NCBI GenBank assembly: GCA_027577415.1
Contig: JANBQS010000257.1
Span: forward strand, 1-24,173
Direction of reading: 5' to 3'
Source: Coemansia sp. RSA 922
Lineage: Eukaryota > Kickxellomycota > Kickxellomycetes > Kickxellales > Kickxellaceae
DNA length: 24,173 nt
The translations under genes and the position numbers were made by a program. The notes under the pieces were generated by a model. That model was not told the origin of the DNA. It saw only the letters and a list, made by a program, of their open reading frames with translations, and did not search any database. The stretch's first letter is position 1, and every line of letters begins with the position of its first letter. Of this stretch, positions 7,965 through 15,858 are shown one piece after another.

Positions 7965-8218
7965 CTCCTAGACTGACAACCACCCCCTCAGCTATAATAT
8001 TTCCGGCACGTTATCGCAGAGCTTGAAATAGCTCGTGTGCTCCAACAGGTAATTCTCTGGTTTTTTTTTTCTTAACTCGAAGAGAGTCTGGTGTTTTGAT
8101 TTCCTAAAACACACTTGCAAAAGCGCGCCATTGAATTCATGAATATCAATAAAAAACAATTGCACTTTGATAAAATAAATATATGAAGGGTATATTTGGA
8201 TAAATACCAAAAAAATGT

Positions 8219-9424
8219 TTAAAGCTTGGAGGCGCACTCGTGAGCATCCAGGGCAGTCAGAGCCTGGCGCCAGTCAGCAGCAAGGTCGTCAAAGCTCTCG
8301 AGGCCAATGCTGACTCTCAGCATAGTAGGCTCAGAAGTAGCATCCATAGCATGACGCCAGTCGACAAGCGAGTGGACACCACCAAGGCTGGTAGCAAAAG
8401 CATGTAGCCTCAGCTGCTTAGCGACAAACAAAGCCTGAGTCTTTGAGGCAAAGTAGACAGAGAAAACAGCGCCAAATCCGTTAGGATGCTGCGCCTCCCC
8501 ACACGGCACCTGCTGCAGACTAGCATGACGCACAGCGGCAAGGCGACGGCCCAGAGCCAGATCAGCAGCCGACGGCACATGGCAAGCGGTGCTCACTGCG
8601 CAGCGACGGAATGACTCCAGGAGCGCGACAAGGCGCGCTGCCGTCTTGGCCTGCTGCACAACCCGCACGGAGAGTGTAGCCAGGGACCGCTGCAAAAGCC
8701 AGGTCTCCAGGCTGCCCGCGCCCAGACCCAAAGCGGACCTTGTGCGGCGCAGGTCTTCGGCCATGGCGGCACCACGCGACACGACGACGCCAGCGAGAAG
8801 GTCCTCGTGGCCGCCCAGGTACTTTGACGCCGAGTGGATGACGACATCAGCGCCCTGGCGGAAAGGATAGCTGAGTGGCGGAGGAGCCAGCGTAGCATCA
8901 ACGACGAGCTTGGCGCCAGCGGCATGGGCCCTCAGAGCGTAGCAGGAAATGTCCTTGATCTCACCAGTCGGGTTAATAGGCGACTCGAGCCACACAAGGT
9001 CGACGCCCTCGAAGCCACACTCGGTGCTCACTACCTGAACGTTGCCGGCGACAGCGCTGTACTGAGCAAGGACGCGGCGGATGCCGAAGTACGACTCGCC
9101 GATGGCTACTTTCTTGGGCTTATAGTGCAAGAGAATGGCGAGTGCGGCCGTCAGCCCCGAGCCAAACACTACGGCGTGGCCTTCCATGACAGTGGAAAGC
9201 GTGCTCTCGACTTGGGTCGTGTTGGGACGGCCCTCGCGCGAGTACACGTAGCGCTGGCTAGCTCCGTAGTTATTGGCCTCCATCGAGTCCTTCTTGTAAA
9301 GGAACGTCGTGGTCACGCCAATGGCGGGGGTGACCTCGGGCGTCTCGTGCAAGTGCTTGGAGGCGTGCAGTGTCTGAGTCGACAAAGACATGGTGGCGTA
9401 TAGCGGGTTCTTGATTTCAACCAT
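8219..9424 (-). CDS. Cys/Met-metabolism PLP-dependent enzyme (cystathionine synthase/lyase type)
   Basis: The 401-residue protein is a fold-type I PLP enzyme of the trans-sulfuration family, which makes or breaks C-S bonds in cysteine, methionine and homocysteine metabolism. Visible landmarks are YSREGRPN at 61-68 (Tyr61 and Arg63 contact the cofactor phosphate of the partner subunit) and the phosphate-binding FGSGLTAAL at 87-95. SYFG at 111-114 supplies the Tyr112 that stacks on PLP. WLESPINPTGE is at 145-155, VDAT at 175-178 has Asp176, and the cofactor lysine is Lys201 in HSASKYLGGHED. SLGGV is at 346-350, and LRVSIGLE at 369-376 has the substrate carboxylate-binding Arg370. Length is normal for the family. 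A second Met at residue 12 is an alternative start. Which reaction it catalyses (cystathionine gamma-synthase, beta-lyase or a sulfhydrylase) cannot be decided by eye. Confidence 0.9.
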   Translation of the reverse strand: MVEIKNPLYATMSLSTQTLHASKHLHETPEVTPAIGVTTTFLYKKDSMEANNYGASQRYVYSREGRPNTTQVESTLSTVMEGHAVVFGSGLTAALAILLHYKPKKVAIGESYFGIRRVLAQYSAVAGNVQVVSTECGFEGVDLVWLESPINPTGEIKDISCYALRAHAAGAKLVVDATLAPPPLSYPFRQGADVVIHSASKYLGGHEDLLAGVVVSRGAAMAEDLRRTRSALGLGAGSLETWLLQRSLATLSVRVVQQAKTAARLVALLESFRRCAVSTACHVPSAADLALGRRLAAVRHASLQQVPCGEAQHPNGFGAVFSVYFASKTQALFVAKQLRLHAFATSLGGVHSLVDWRHAMDATSEPTMLRVSIGLESFDDLAADWRQALTALDAHECASKL

Positions 9425-9998
9425 GATAAAAGTAGCTTGGTCTTGTGTGGAGTGTTGAATAATAAAAAAGAGGGATGATGAAGGTACTTTTTTTGTGAAG
9501 TGGGCGGAGGGGGAAAAAAAAATTGTCCTTGATATTTATATTTCGTTCCTGGTTCTCACGGATACCTCCCCTGGTCCTAAATGTGCATCTCCTTGCATAC
9601 TCCGCCACCCTTCGGACTCAGGGACAACAACAACATGTGTAACCCCTCATCCTTGCTAAATATCTAAATATAATTTTTTTTATTGAAATCGTGCAACTCG
9701 ACATGATTAGTGATTGTTCTGTATGTGGAGAAAGTGTGTGGAACATTAAATAATTCATTTTGTCGGTGGGGGGATTGGCAAAAGAGGCGACGCTGCTGCT
9801 TTCACGTTCTTTCATCATCGCTCAACAAGTCGATGACGTATTGGTGCCAGCGGATCTCTGTGCCACCAAGCTTAGTGGCCCCATACAGAGCTCCGATACA
9901 TCGAATTTATCACTATCATCCAAACTTTTTTTAAGGATTATTTTAATGGCACCGCTCAAAAACCTCTATCAAAATTATCCAACTACTCTTTTTTAACA
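9425..9998. other. Divergent promoter region between the PLP enzyme and Tim21 genes
   Basis: About 570 bases separate two divergent genes. It holds a TATAAATA box for the PLP enzyme gene. On the Tim21 side it is mixed AT-rich sequence ending in TTTTTTAACAATG. Short open frames exist on both strands around 9760-9990, but none has an ATG followed by convincing protein. Confidence 0.5.
9533..9540 (-). promoter_or_regulatory. TATA box of the PLP-enzyme gene
   Basis: An exact TATAAATA on the minus strand lies 109 bases upstream of the ATG at 9424. Confidence 0.55.
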
Positions 9999-10685
9999 AT
10001 GTTGTCGTTAGCCAGGAGTCGTATCGCTCGCCGCTGCACACCAGCATTACTCTCTCGCAGGGTCTGCCCGCAGCGCCACAGTGTTCGTCACTACTCAACG
10101 CCCAGTAAAGGCAGAGCAGCCGCCGAGCTCGCTGGCACAGCTGGCAACGTGCTCCTAATCGGCAGCGTTGCCACGCTCTTTGGGTACATAATGTACACGC
10201 TCTACGACAACCTATTTGCTGAACATGGAACTACGCGCGTCTACAACCAAAGTCTCGATCTGATACGGGCGAACCCCCAGATCAAAGAACTGTTTGGCAC
10301 ATCTATCACTGGGTTCGGAGAGCCATCGCATAGTCAGAGGCAGCGACAAAGGGCCATATCTCATCGTCAGTTTGAGGATCCACAGGGTAGGCAGCGTCTG
10401 GTTATGCAGTATTATATCGAGGACTCGAAAAAGCAGGGTCCGTACCTGGGAATAGTCAAGTTGGATCTCGTGCAGACGCAAAGCGCGTGGGATTATAATT
10501 ATATTGTCGTTGATCTCTACCAAAGAGACGGGACTGGGGCGGGTAGAGTCGATGTGTTGGTTACGAGCGAGTTCAAAACTCAAGTTCGTGATTTTGAAAA
10601 AGAAAGACGGAATCAAAAGTTCACTCCAAAGAACTCAGACGGCTCTTGGGTCAGTGTTCTTAACCCGTCAACCTGGCGCAAATAA
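9999..10685 (+). CDS. TIM21: Mitochondrial import inner membrane translocase subunit Tim21
   Basis: The 228-residue protein fits Tim21, the TIM23-complex subunit that contacts the outer-membrane TOM complex and helps sort presequence proteins into the inner membrane. Residues 1-33 are an Arg/Ser-rich, acid-free mitochondrial presequence (start MLSLARSRIARR), with likely cleavage near HYS at 31-33. One transmembrane helix spans about 48-68 (AGNVLLIGSVATLFGYIMYTLY). The intermembrane-space domain follows, with the family pattern VYNQSLDLIRANPQIKELFG (81-100), GEPS at 107-110, the Arg/Gln-rich segment to 123, and strands QRLVMQYYIED and GIVKLDLV. It ends in a PSTWRK tail. Start context AACAATG is good and no intron is needed. 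Confidence 0.9.
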   Translation: MLSLARSRIARRCTPALLSRRVCPQRHSVRHYSTPSKGRAAAELAGTAGNVLLIGSVATLFGYIMYTLYDNLFAEHGTTRVYNQSLDLIRANPQIKELFGTSITGFGEPSHSQRQRQRAISHRQFEDPQGRQRLVMQYYIEDSKKQGPYLGIVKLDLVQTQSAWDYNYIVVDLYQRDGTGAGRVDVLVTSEFKTQVRDFEKERRNQKFTPKNSDGSWVSVLNPSTWRK

Positions 10686-11064
10686 TTATACACATATCCT
10701 CCACACTCGCGTGTGTTTTTTCGTTTTCACTCCTGTAGATTGGATTCTAGTTTAAAAAATGTTTATGTGTGGAGAGAAAGTGGAGAAATACTCTCTCTAT
10801 ATTTTTTTTTTGGCTTCCAAACAAATGGATTGACTATCGGGTGAATCAAACACTGTCTCTGGCCCGTGTTTCCAAGATACTGATTTTTTACATTTATTTC
10901 TTGTTCTAAAAGAACATTCAAAAAAACTATAGAACAACAATGGTAACAATCTCGTATAAATAGTTCAATGTTCGTGTTGGATTTTGCAAATATTTTTTTA
11001 AACATCATCATCATCACTACGCATTTTGCATACCTCACTCACTCACTCATCGCTAACAACTACA
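10686..11064. other. Intergenic region: Tim21 3' end and promoter of the Ser/Thr-rich protein
   Basis: This is about 380 AT-rich bases. The Tim21 3' flank is T-rich. The far end has a TATAAATA box at 10955-10962 and a CATCATCATCATCACTAC / CTCACTCACTCACTC leader before the ATG at 11065. No other gene is seen. Confidence 0.5.
10955..10962 (+). promoter_or_regulatory. TATA box of the Ser/Thr-rich secreted protein gene
   Basis: TATAAATA on the plus strand lies 103 bases before the ATG at 11065, followed by a C/T/A-rich leader. Confidence 0.6.
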
Positions 11065-12144
11065 ATGATCAAGGCAACCGTCTCCTTCTACGCATTGGCC
11101 GCACTTGCCTATGCCGCCGTCGCTGCTCCTCCCCATGCCCGCAATGTCCAGGGTAGCCACGCCGCTCCTCAGAACATGCACGCTGGCTCTGTGGTGCATA
11201 TGGCTGTTGTCGGAGCCGATGCCGGTGCTGCTGATGCGCTGATTCTGGGTGACTTGATATCGGATGTTTTCGCGGCATCTCTTACTACTCCAGCCGACGG
11301 AGCCGCTACTGATGTCGTGACTATCCACATCACTCCAGTCGTCACTCTTACCGTTACCACTCCAAGCAGCAGCAGCAGCTGTGATCATTCGGCGACCACT
11401 CCAGTTGCTTCTACGACTGCTGTTTCTACCGTGCCACCAGTTGTCACACCACCAGTTAGCACTACTCCGGCACCGTCGGTCTCTTCTGAGGTTCCAGTTA
11501 CTACTACTCCTGCACCACCGGTTGTTACGCCTACGACTACTACTCCTGCGCCACCAGTCTCTTCCGAGTCTCCAGTCGCCTCTTCTACGGCAGCCGCTTC
11601 CCCATCTTCTACAAGTGCCCCTCCAGTTGTTACGCTAACCACGCCAGCGACTTCGTCGACTATTCCAGTCGTTACTCCCTCTACTTCGGCTGTTGAGCCA
11701 TCGTCCACTGTGGTATCTACCACAGCTGTTGCTTCAACTACTCCCGTTGCTACTCCATCTACTTCGGCTGTTGAGCCATCGTCCACCGCGGTTTCTACCT
11801 CGGCTGTCGCCTCAACTACTCCCATTGCTACTCCTCCATCTTCCTCGGCAGTCGAGCCTACCTCCGTTGCTACATCAGTCGCTAGTCCATCTACCTCGGC
11901 AGTAGAGCCAACCTCTGTGGCGACATCTGTTGCTAGCCCATCGGTTTACGCGGCGGTGGAGCCTAGCAGTGTCACTATCCCGACTATGACTGGATACTTT
12001 GCTACTACCCCTAAATCTTCTATTGTTACCACGCCATCGCCTACTACGACCAGAACCTCAACTATCACTATCATAGCATCGGCTACTAGCACAGTCCTAG
12101 CGACTGTTTTCGTGCCTAATAGCGTTGTTTCATCTCACATTTAA
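11065..12144 (+). CDS. Secreted Ser/Thr/Pro-rich repeat protein (mucin-like wall protein)
   Basis: The start is ATG 11065 in the context TACAATG. The frame is open a little further upstream, but only with non-ATG codons. The 359-residue product has a signal peptide (about 1-20, ending AYAAVAA). A short Ala/Val-rich region follows to about residue 100, with Cys106 as the only cysteine seen. The rest is a long Ser/Thr/Pro/Val tract expected to be heavily O-mannosylated. Within it a unit built on STSAVEPSS or TSAVEPTSVAT recurs at least four times. The C-terminus (ITIIASATSTVLATVF then VPNSVVSSHI) is only mildly hydrophobic, so a GPI anchor is unlikely. The protein is more probably secreted or wall-bound. 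It begins the surface-protein block and is convergent with the next gene. No enzymatic domain is seen. Confidence 0.8.
   Translation: MIKATVSFYALAALAYAAVAAPPHARNVQGSHAAPQNMHAGSVVHMAVVGADAGAADALILGDLISDVFAASLTTPADGAATDVVTIHITPVVTLTVTTPSSSSSCDHSATTPVASTTAVSTVPPVVTPPVSTTPAPSVSSEVPVTTTPAPPVVTPTTTTPAPPVSSESPVASSTAAASPSSTSAPPVVTLTTPATSSTIPVVTPSTSAVEPSSTVVSTTAVASTTPVATPSTSAVEPSSTAVSTSAVASTTPIATPPSSSAVEPTSVATSVASPSTSAVEPTSVATSVASPSVYAAVEPSSVTIPTMTGYFATTPKSSIVTTPSPTTTRTSTITIIASATSTVLATVFVPNSVVSSHI
11677..11940 (+). repeat. In-frame tandem repeats in the Ser/Thr-rich gene
   Basis: The sequence CTACTTCGGCTGTTGAGCCA occurs at 11681-11700 and again, identically, at 11759-11778, a 78-base (26-codon) period. 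Diverged copies (TTCCTCGGCAGTCGAGCC and CTACCTCGGCAGTAGAGCC) follow near 11840 and 11891 with shorter spacing. All periods that can be judged keep the reading frame, as expected for a wall-protein stalk evolving by slippage or unequal exchange. Confidence 0.8.
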
Positions 12145-12219
12145 AAGTCTTTAAACGGTTTTTATCTCGTTGATTTTTGTCCAAAAAAAAGTCAAAATAT
12201 AAAGTATATTTCAAAATAT

Positions 12220-12972
12220 TTAAAAGAACGAGGCAACAACACCAGCGGCAACACCCATTGACAGGTACCCAAACAGAGGCTTCATGGATTGAGCTCCATT
12301 GGTCTTTGAAGAAGTCGATTCAGAAGTCGACTCAGACGAGGATTCAGAAGAGGGAGAAGCCTGGCTGTCTTTGGACGTACCGTTCGAGCTCAAGGGAGAA
12401 GAGGAGCTCTTGGAAGTCGGGCTACTGGCGCTCGTATCAGTACGAGTACTCTTAGTGCTAGTATTCTTGGAGCTAGTGCTAGCACGAGTGCTAGTTGGCG
12501 TGGGTTCACTAGGACTATCCTCAAACATCTCAGGAGCCACAATACGAGCCTGCTCCAGCAATCCTACCAGCTTATCAACAATACTAGCAATCTGCGTATT
12601 GACCGCCGGGTTCCTCAACTCTAATACCACAGACGATACAAGGCTATTCAATTTGTCCGATGAGCTATCACCCTCGCCCTGCAATACCGAGATCACCGAT
12701 CCAGCAATACTGGTGGCCTGCGAGGGCACGTTTTGGCTGCTGAGGGCTGACAATAGAGATGATACGATCTTTTCGTCTTGCGCTTGTTGTCCGGGAAGTT
12801 TGTATCCGGATATAAGCGACTGCGCGGCCTGAGAGAGCTGAGGGTAATACGGTGTGTCTTGCATCAACTCGGCTACCTGGTTGACAAGGTAACCAATTTC
12901 GGTTGGCAGAGGGCCAAGCGCAGAGACGGCGGCGGCGCCAGCAGCGAGTGCGACAATAGAGCGGAAGAGCAT
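12220..12972 (-). CDS. GPI-anchored Ser-rich surface protein, copy A
   Basis: This is a 250-residue protein with ATG at 12972. Residues 1-18 are a signal peptide (MLFRSIVALAAGAAAVSA). A folded helical-looking domain covers about 19-150 and includes QDEKIVSSLLSALSSQN (65-81) and LRNPAVNTQIASIVDKL (119-135). A Ser/Thr-rich stalk with few hydrophobic residues follows (about 152-222). It ends in SSKTNGAQSMKP and a short hydrophobic tail finishing VASFF, the layout of a GPI attachment signal with a likely omega site at Asn225/Gly226. It is closely related to the adjacent gene at 13245-13943 on the same strand, so the two form a tandem duplicate. A cell-wall or membrane surface role is inferred from architecture. 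No named family is recognised. Confidence 0.8.
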   Translation of the reverse strand: MLFRSIVALAAGAAAVSALGPLPTEIGYLVNQVAELMQDTPYYPQLSQAAQSLISGYKLPGQQAQDEKIVSSLLSALSSQNVPSQATSIAGSVISVLQGEGDSSSDKLNSLVSSVVLELRNPAVNTQIASIVDKLVGLLEQARIVAPEMFEDSPSEPTPTSTRASTSSKNTSTKSTRTDTSASSPTSKSSSSPLSSNGTSKDSQASPSSESSSESTSESTSSKTNGAQSMKPLFGYLSMGVAAGVVASFF

Positions 12973-13070
12973 TTGTATTAGCGTAACGTAGTAGAGTGGG
13001 AAAGGGAAAAAGGAGAAAATAGATGGAAGAAGAGAAAAGAGAAGGAGTTATCGACACGACTTGTTTTGTT

Positions 13071-13087
13071 TTTTGCAAATTGCAAAA
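13071..13087. promoter_or_regulatory. Short palindrome upstream of copy A
   Basis: TTTTGCAA and TTGCAAAA flank a single A, giving a 17-base near-perfect dyad about 100 bases upstream of the ATG at 12972. It could be a transcription-factor site. It may also be chance in AT-rich DNA. Confidence 0.3.
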
Positions 13088-13244
13088 TAAAAAAACAGGT
13101 TAGAAAAGCGGAACTCGGAAATTTGCGCAGCTTCATTTATTGGCTTCTTTGTAGCGGTCCAGATCGTAGGATCGCCCAAACCGGTGCCACAAAGAAAAAA
13201 AAAAACGAATGACCAAATCGAAGCATAACGCAAAAAAAGGGGAT

Positions 13245-13943
13245 TTAGAAGAAAGAGGCAACAACACCAGCAGCCATGCCCATCGACAAGTACCCAAGCA
13301 GAGGCTTCATGGATTGAGCGGCATTAGTCTTTGACGACGACGATTCATACGAAGATGACGACTCATCCGAGGACTGATCGGTTGTGGATGTAGCGCTCGA
13401 GCGTGGAGATATCGATGAGGACCGAAGATTGAGAGTATTTTCAAAAATAGGGTGAGTTTTGGTGCTACTACTGGTTGGCGTAGGTCCATTAGTCCTCGAG
13501 CCAAACATATGTGGAGATTTTGTGTCCATATAAGCTACAAACTCGATCATCTCTTCAACGATATCGGCTATCTGCGTCTTAACTGCCGGGTTCTTCAGTT
13601 CCGACATCGCAGATGCTATAACGCTATCCTCTTCGATTGGTATACCAGCAAGTGCTAGAAGCGGTGGTATCACTCCAGCATTAGCAGTAGCCCGCGAGGG
13701 CTCGTTCTGGCTACTAAGCGCTGACAGTAGCGAGGACACAATCTTTTCGTCTTGGACTTGTTGGTTGGGAAGCCCGTATCCGGATTCAAGCAACTGGGCA
13801 GCATCTATAATTTGGGGACGGTACTGCGAGTTTATGAATAAGGCTACTTGGTTTAGAAGATAACCAATATTGGTTGGCAGAGGGTCAAATGCAGAGGCGA
13901 CAGCAGCACTCGCGACTAGCGCAACAATAGAGCGAAAAAGCAT
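13245..13943 (-). CDS. GPI-anchored Ser-rich surface protein, copy B
   Basis: I place the start at ATG 13943, giving 232 residues. The frame is open upstream but reaches no other ATG, and the product then begins MLFRSIVAL exactly like copy A. The domain order is the same: signal peptide 1-18, core domain about 19-150 with QDEKIVSSLLSALSSQN (64-80) and LKNPAVKTQIADIVEEM (116-132), Ser-rich stalk, then SSKTNAAQSMKPLLGYLSMG and a hydrophobic end (VASFF), with likely omega Asn207. The stalk is shorter and diverged (NLRSSSISPRSSATSTTD) while both ends are nearly identical to copy A. This points to a recent tandem duplication with a fast-changing stalk. Confidence 0.8.
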   Translation of the reverse strand: MLFRSIVALVASAAVASAFDPLPTNIGYLLNQVALFINSQYRPQIIDAAQLLESGYGLPNQQVQDEKIVSSLLSALSSQNEPSRATANAGVIPPLLALAGIPIEEDSVIASAMSELKNPAVKTQIADIVEEMIEFVAYMDTKSPHMFGSRTNGPTPTSSSTKTHPIFENTLNLRSSSISPRSSATSTTDQSSDESSSSYESSSSKTNAAQSMKPLLGYLSMGMAAGVVASFF

Positions 13944-14078
13944 CGTAACAGCGTAGTCTAGCGTAGATGAGAAAGAAAGGAAAAAGGAGAAGGGAAGAGA
14001 AAGTGTCGAGATTTCCAACGAATCTCTATATCTGCTTTTGCTAATAAATTTTTTTTTTTTGCAAACAACTAGTGTGTT

Positions 14079-14906
14079 CTAGAAGAGAGCGACAAGTGCG
14101 CCAACAGCAACACCCAGGGCAATCTTGCTAAGAGATGCCACGCCAATGGAACCAGCACTGTTGGTCTTTGAGTCCGACGAAGGCGAAGACGAGGGCGAGG
14201 AGGGGCTGGAGGAGTCAGAGGGGCTAGAGTCATCCGATGAGCTGGAGGCGGCAGGGATCGAGGAGGGTCTGGTGGACACAGAGGAGCTAGGTGCAGCAGG
14301 GGTCGAAGAGGGCTTTGAGGTAGTGCTCGATGACGCGGTAGGGGTTTGCGGGGCATCGTCGTCGCCAAACTTGATTATTTCCGATGGAAAGTTAGCCACC
14401 ATTGCACTGTAAATGTCAACGCCAATTTCAGACTTTACATAATTGGCATAGTAATCGGCGTAGTCGCCAAGGGCTTCCATCACGCTAGCAAAGTTTTTCT
14501 GAACAGCGGGGTCCTCAAGTCTTGCCAAAATCGACTCGTTCACTTTCTGGAGTTCGGGATCGGGGCTCGGGAACTTAAGCAGTGGAATAATCTCCGAGGC
14601 AAAACTGGCCACTTCAGAGTCGGCCATGTACTTGTCCATAATCGAGGCCGCGTTGCCGACATAGCTGTAGTAGTTGTCTATCTTGCCAGCAATCAATGCG
14701 CTAAGTGCTTGTTCGCCATTACTTTTGATCCCGTTGGCGTCATCCCGGTTGGTCACTGTAAGTGACACGCCGACAATATTACCGCCATTGTTGCCACCGG
14801 GGTTCAGCAGATTTCCAAATGCGCGGTGCCCTGGTGCAAATGCTGGAGCGGCAACGGCGGTAGTGGCAGCAAGCGCGCAGACAAGAACGTGGCTTGACAA
14901 CTTCAT
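14079..14906 (-). CDS. GPI-anchored Ser/Pro-rich surface protein, divergent third member
   Basis: ATG 14906 gives 275 residues starting MKLSSHVLVCALAATTAVAA, a clear signal peptide. Upstream codons in frame are open but lack a better start, and a TATAAA lies 107 bases before this ATG. A Gly/Asn-rich segment (31-46) precedes the helical core, which includes LEDPAVQKNFASVMEAL at 130-146. That motif aligns with the LRNPAV and LKNPAV motifs of the two neighbours. A Ser/Pro/Thr stalk (about 187-245) leads to SDSKTNSAGS and a hydrophobic C-terminus (about 253-275), again a GPI signal with likely omega Asn249. The shared core motif, stalk and SKTN tail indicate homology with copies A and B. Probably anchored to the plasma membrane or wall; function unknown. 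Confidence 0.8.
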   Translation of the reverse strand: MKLSSHVLVCALAATTAVAAPAFAPGHRAFGNLLNPGGNNGGNIVGVSLTVTNRDDANGIKSNGEQALSALIAGKIDNYYSYVGNAASIMDKYMADSEVASFASEIIPLLKFPSPDPELQKVNESILARLEDPAVQKNFASVMEALGDYADYYANYVKSEIGVDIYSAMVANFPSEIIKFGDDDAPQTPTASSSTTSKPSSTPAAPSSSVSTRPSSIPAASSSSDDSSPSDSSSPSSPSSSPSSDSKTNSAGSIGVASLSKIALGVAVGALVALF

Positions 14907-15012
14907 GATCGAAAAAAAAGAGGAATGGGAGCTGGGAGTTGTGGAAAAGGGGTATAGCGACAGAAGAGGAGAGGGATATTCTGTCCTTTCCAGCTCCAGC
15001 TGCGCAGACAGC

Positions 15013-15018
15013 TTTATA
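15013..15018 (-). promoter_or_regulatory. TATA box of the third GPI-protein gene
   Basis: TATAAA on the minus strand lies 107 bases upstream of the ATG at 14906, inside a leader that then becomes pyrimidine-rich. Its position also argues against the longer open frame running upstream, since that frame would include the box. Confidence 0.5.
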
Positions 15019-15324
15019 CCTCCGTCAGCGCAGCAAAGTGGGGATAGTCTTGTCAATCTTTGTAATTAGCGTCGATGCCAGAGTTCCTAATAGCCAGGAA
15101 AATCAGCACGGAGAACCTTCCAATCTAGTATTTGCAAAGGACGATAATCCCGTTAATTCCAGAAAGCAACGTGAAAAAGAAAAGCTACGCAGCCACGGAC
15201 ATGATTCAGATATGCTGTGCACCTCAGTTTTGGTGTCTGCCTCTTCTGCTGTAGTAGACAAAGAAGGCCCAGCGGCAAATCCAGCGGGTATCCTATCGCC
15301 ATTCTTGACTGATTTCCTTTTTTC

Positions 15325-15546
15325 CTAGAACAATTTTGGTATGTAGGAGCGCTTTCTCGTGTTTTGGTTCGCAAACTGGACCTGAGGACTTGTATCCACC
15401 GCGTATGTAGTAACTGGTGACCACATTGGTAGGTCGCTGTCGTGGTTGTTGTACTCGCAAAGACTAAAATCGCCGTATACAGTCGATGACGTGACGATGT
15501 TCACCATTGCGCAAAGTAATGCCGTTTGTACAGTCAGAGAAACCAT
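15325..15546 (-). CDS. Small secreted protein, 73 aa
   Basis: The ATG at 15546 opens a 73-codon frame. The frame continues upstream for 23 codons without another ATG. The N-terminus (MVSLTVQTALLCAMVNIVTSS) is hydrophobic and fits a signal peptide ending near residue 25 (VYG). The mature peptide is about 48 residues with one cysteine (Cys30), an acidic YNNHDSD patch and a basic NTRKRSYIPKLF end that contains a possible dibasic processing site. An exact TATAAATA lies about 73 bases upstream of this ATG, which supports both the gene and the start. It is the last member of the secreted/surface block. No family recognised. Confidence 0.5.
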   Translation of the reverse strand: MVSLTVQTALLCAMVNIVTSSTVYGDFSLCEYNNHDSDLPMWSPVTTYAVDTSPQVQFANQNTRKRSYIPKLF

Positions 15547-15858
15547 AGGAATAAAGATAAAAGTAGGCGAGGATGGGTTTGGACATGGTTCTGCGGTTCG
15601 GGACAGCGAAGGCACCTTTATTTATATTACCAGACGTTGGAGGAAAAAAATTGTTTCTCGACTCGTAGTTTTGCGCAGCCAGTAACTCCGGATTAGGCTA
15701 GTCTCAGTAAAAAAAAGTGGCGTGGAAACGTGCTTTGTTCGTAAATCGACTTTTCACACATTTCAGCTGTTACTTAGTGAGCGTATAGAATAAAATAGAT
15801 ATTGGCGTATATAAAAGTGAGAACAATAATCTACCTCTGGATGCTGACGGGCTAATGT
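15547..15858. other. Intergenic region with the small secreted protein promoter
   Basis: This stretch holds the TATAAATA box at 15619-15626 and otherwise AT-rich, stop-filled sequence. No gene is seen before the relic that begins at 15859. Confidence 0.5.
15619..15626 (-). promoter_or_regulatory. TATA box of the 73-aa secreted protein gene
   Basis: TATAAATA on the minus strand lies 73 bases upstream of the ATG at 15546, the same octamer seen at 5457, 9533 and 10955. Confidence 0.5.

Noticed and set aside
8834..9403. 189-codon plus-strand frame opposite the PLP enzyme gene
   Set aside because: It is antisense to a certain enzyme gene, and its composition mirrors that gene.
9760..9996. Plus-strand frame before Tim21, and an opposing minus-strand frame reading GATKLGGTEIRWHQYVIDLL
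   Set aside because: The plus frame starts with TTG. The minus frame has only 34 codons bounded by stops. Both look protein-like but cannot both be real, and neither has a start codon or known domain.
11026..11064. Upstream extension of the Ser/Thr-rich protein frame
   Set aside because: The extension begins with TTG and would place 13 residues before a perfect signal peptide. ATG 11065 has the better context.
13944..14018. Upstream extension of GPI-protein copy B
   Set aside because: It begins with TTG. The ATG at 13943 gives the same N-terminus as copy A.
14907..15056. Upstream extension of the third GPI-protein gene
   Set aside because: It has no ATG at its start, would precede a clear signal peptide and would include the TATAAA at 15013-15018.
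14939..15328. Plus-strand open frame of 129 codons
   Set aside because: It starts with a non-ATG codon and lies mostly in promoter DNA of the opposite-strand gene. There is no domain.
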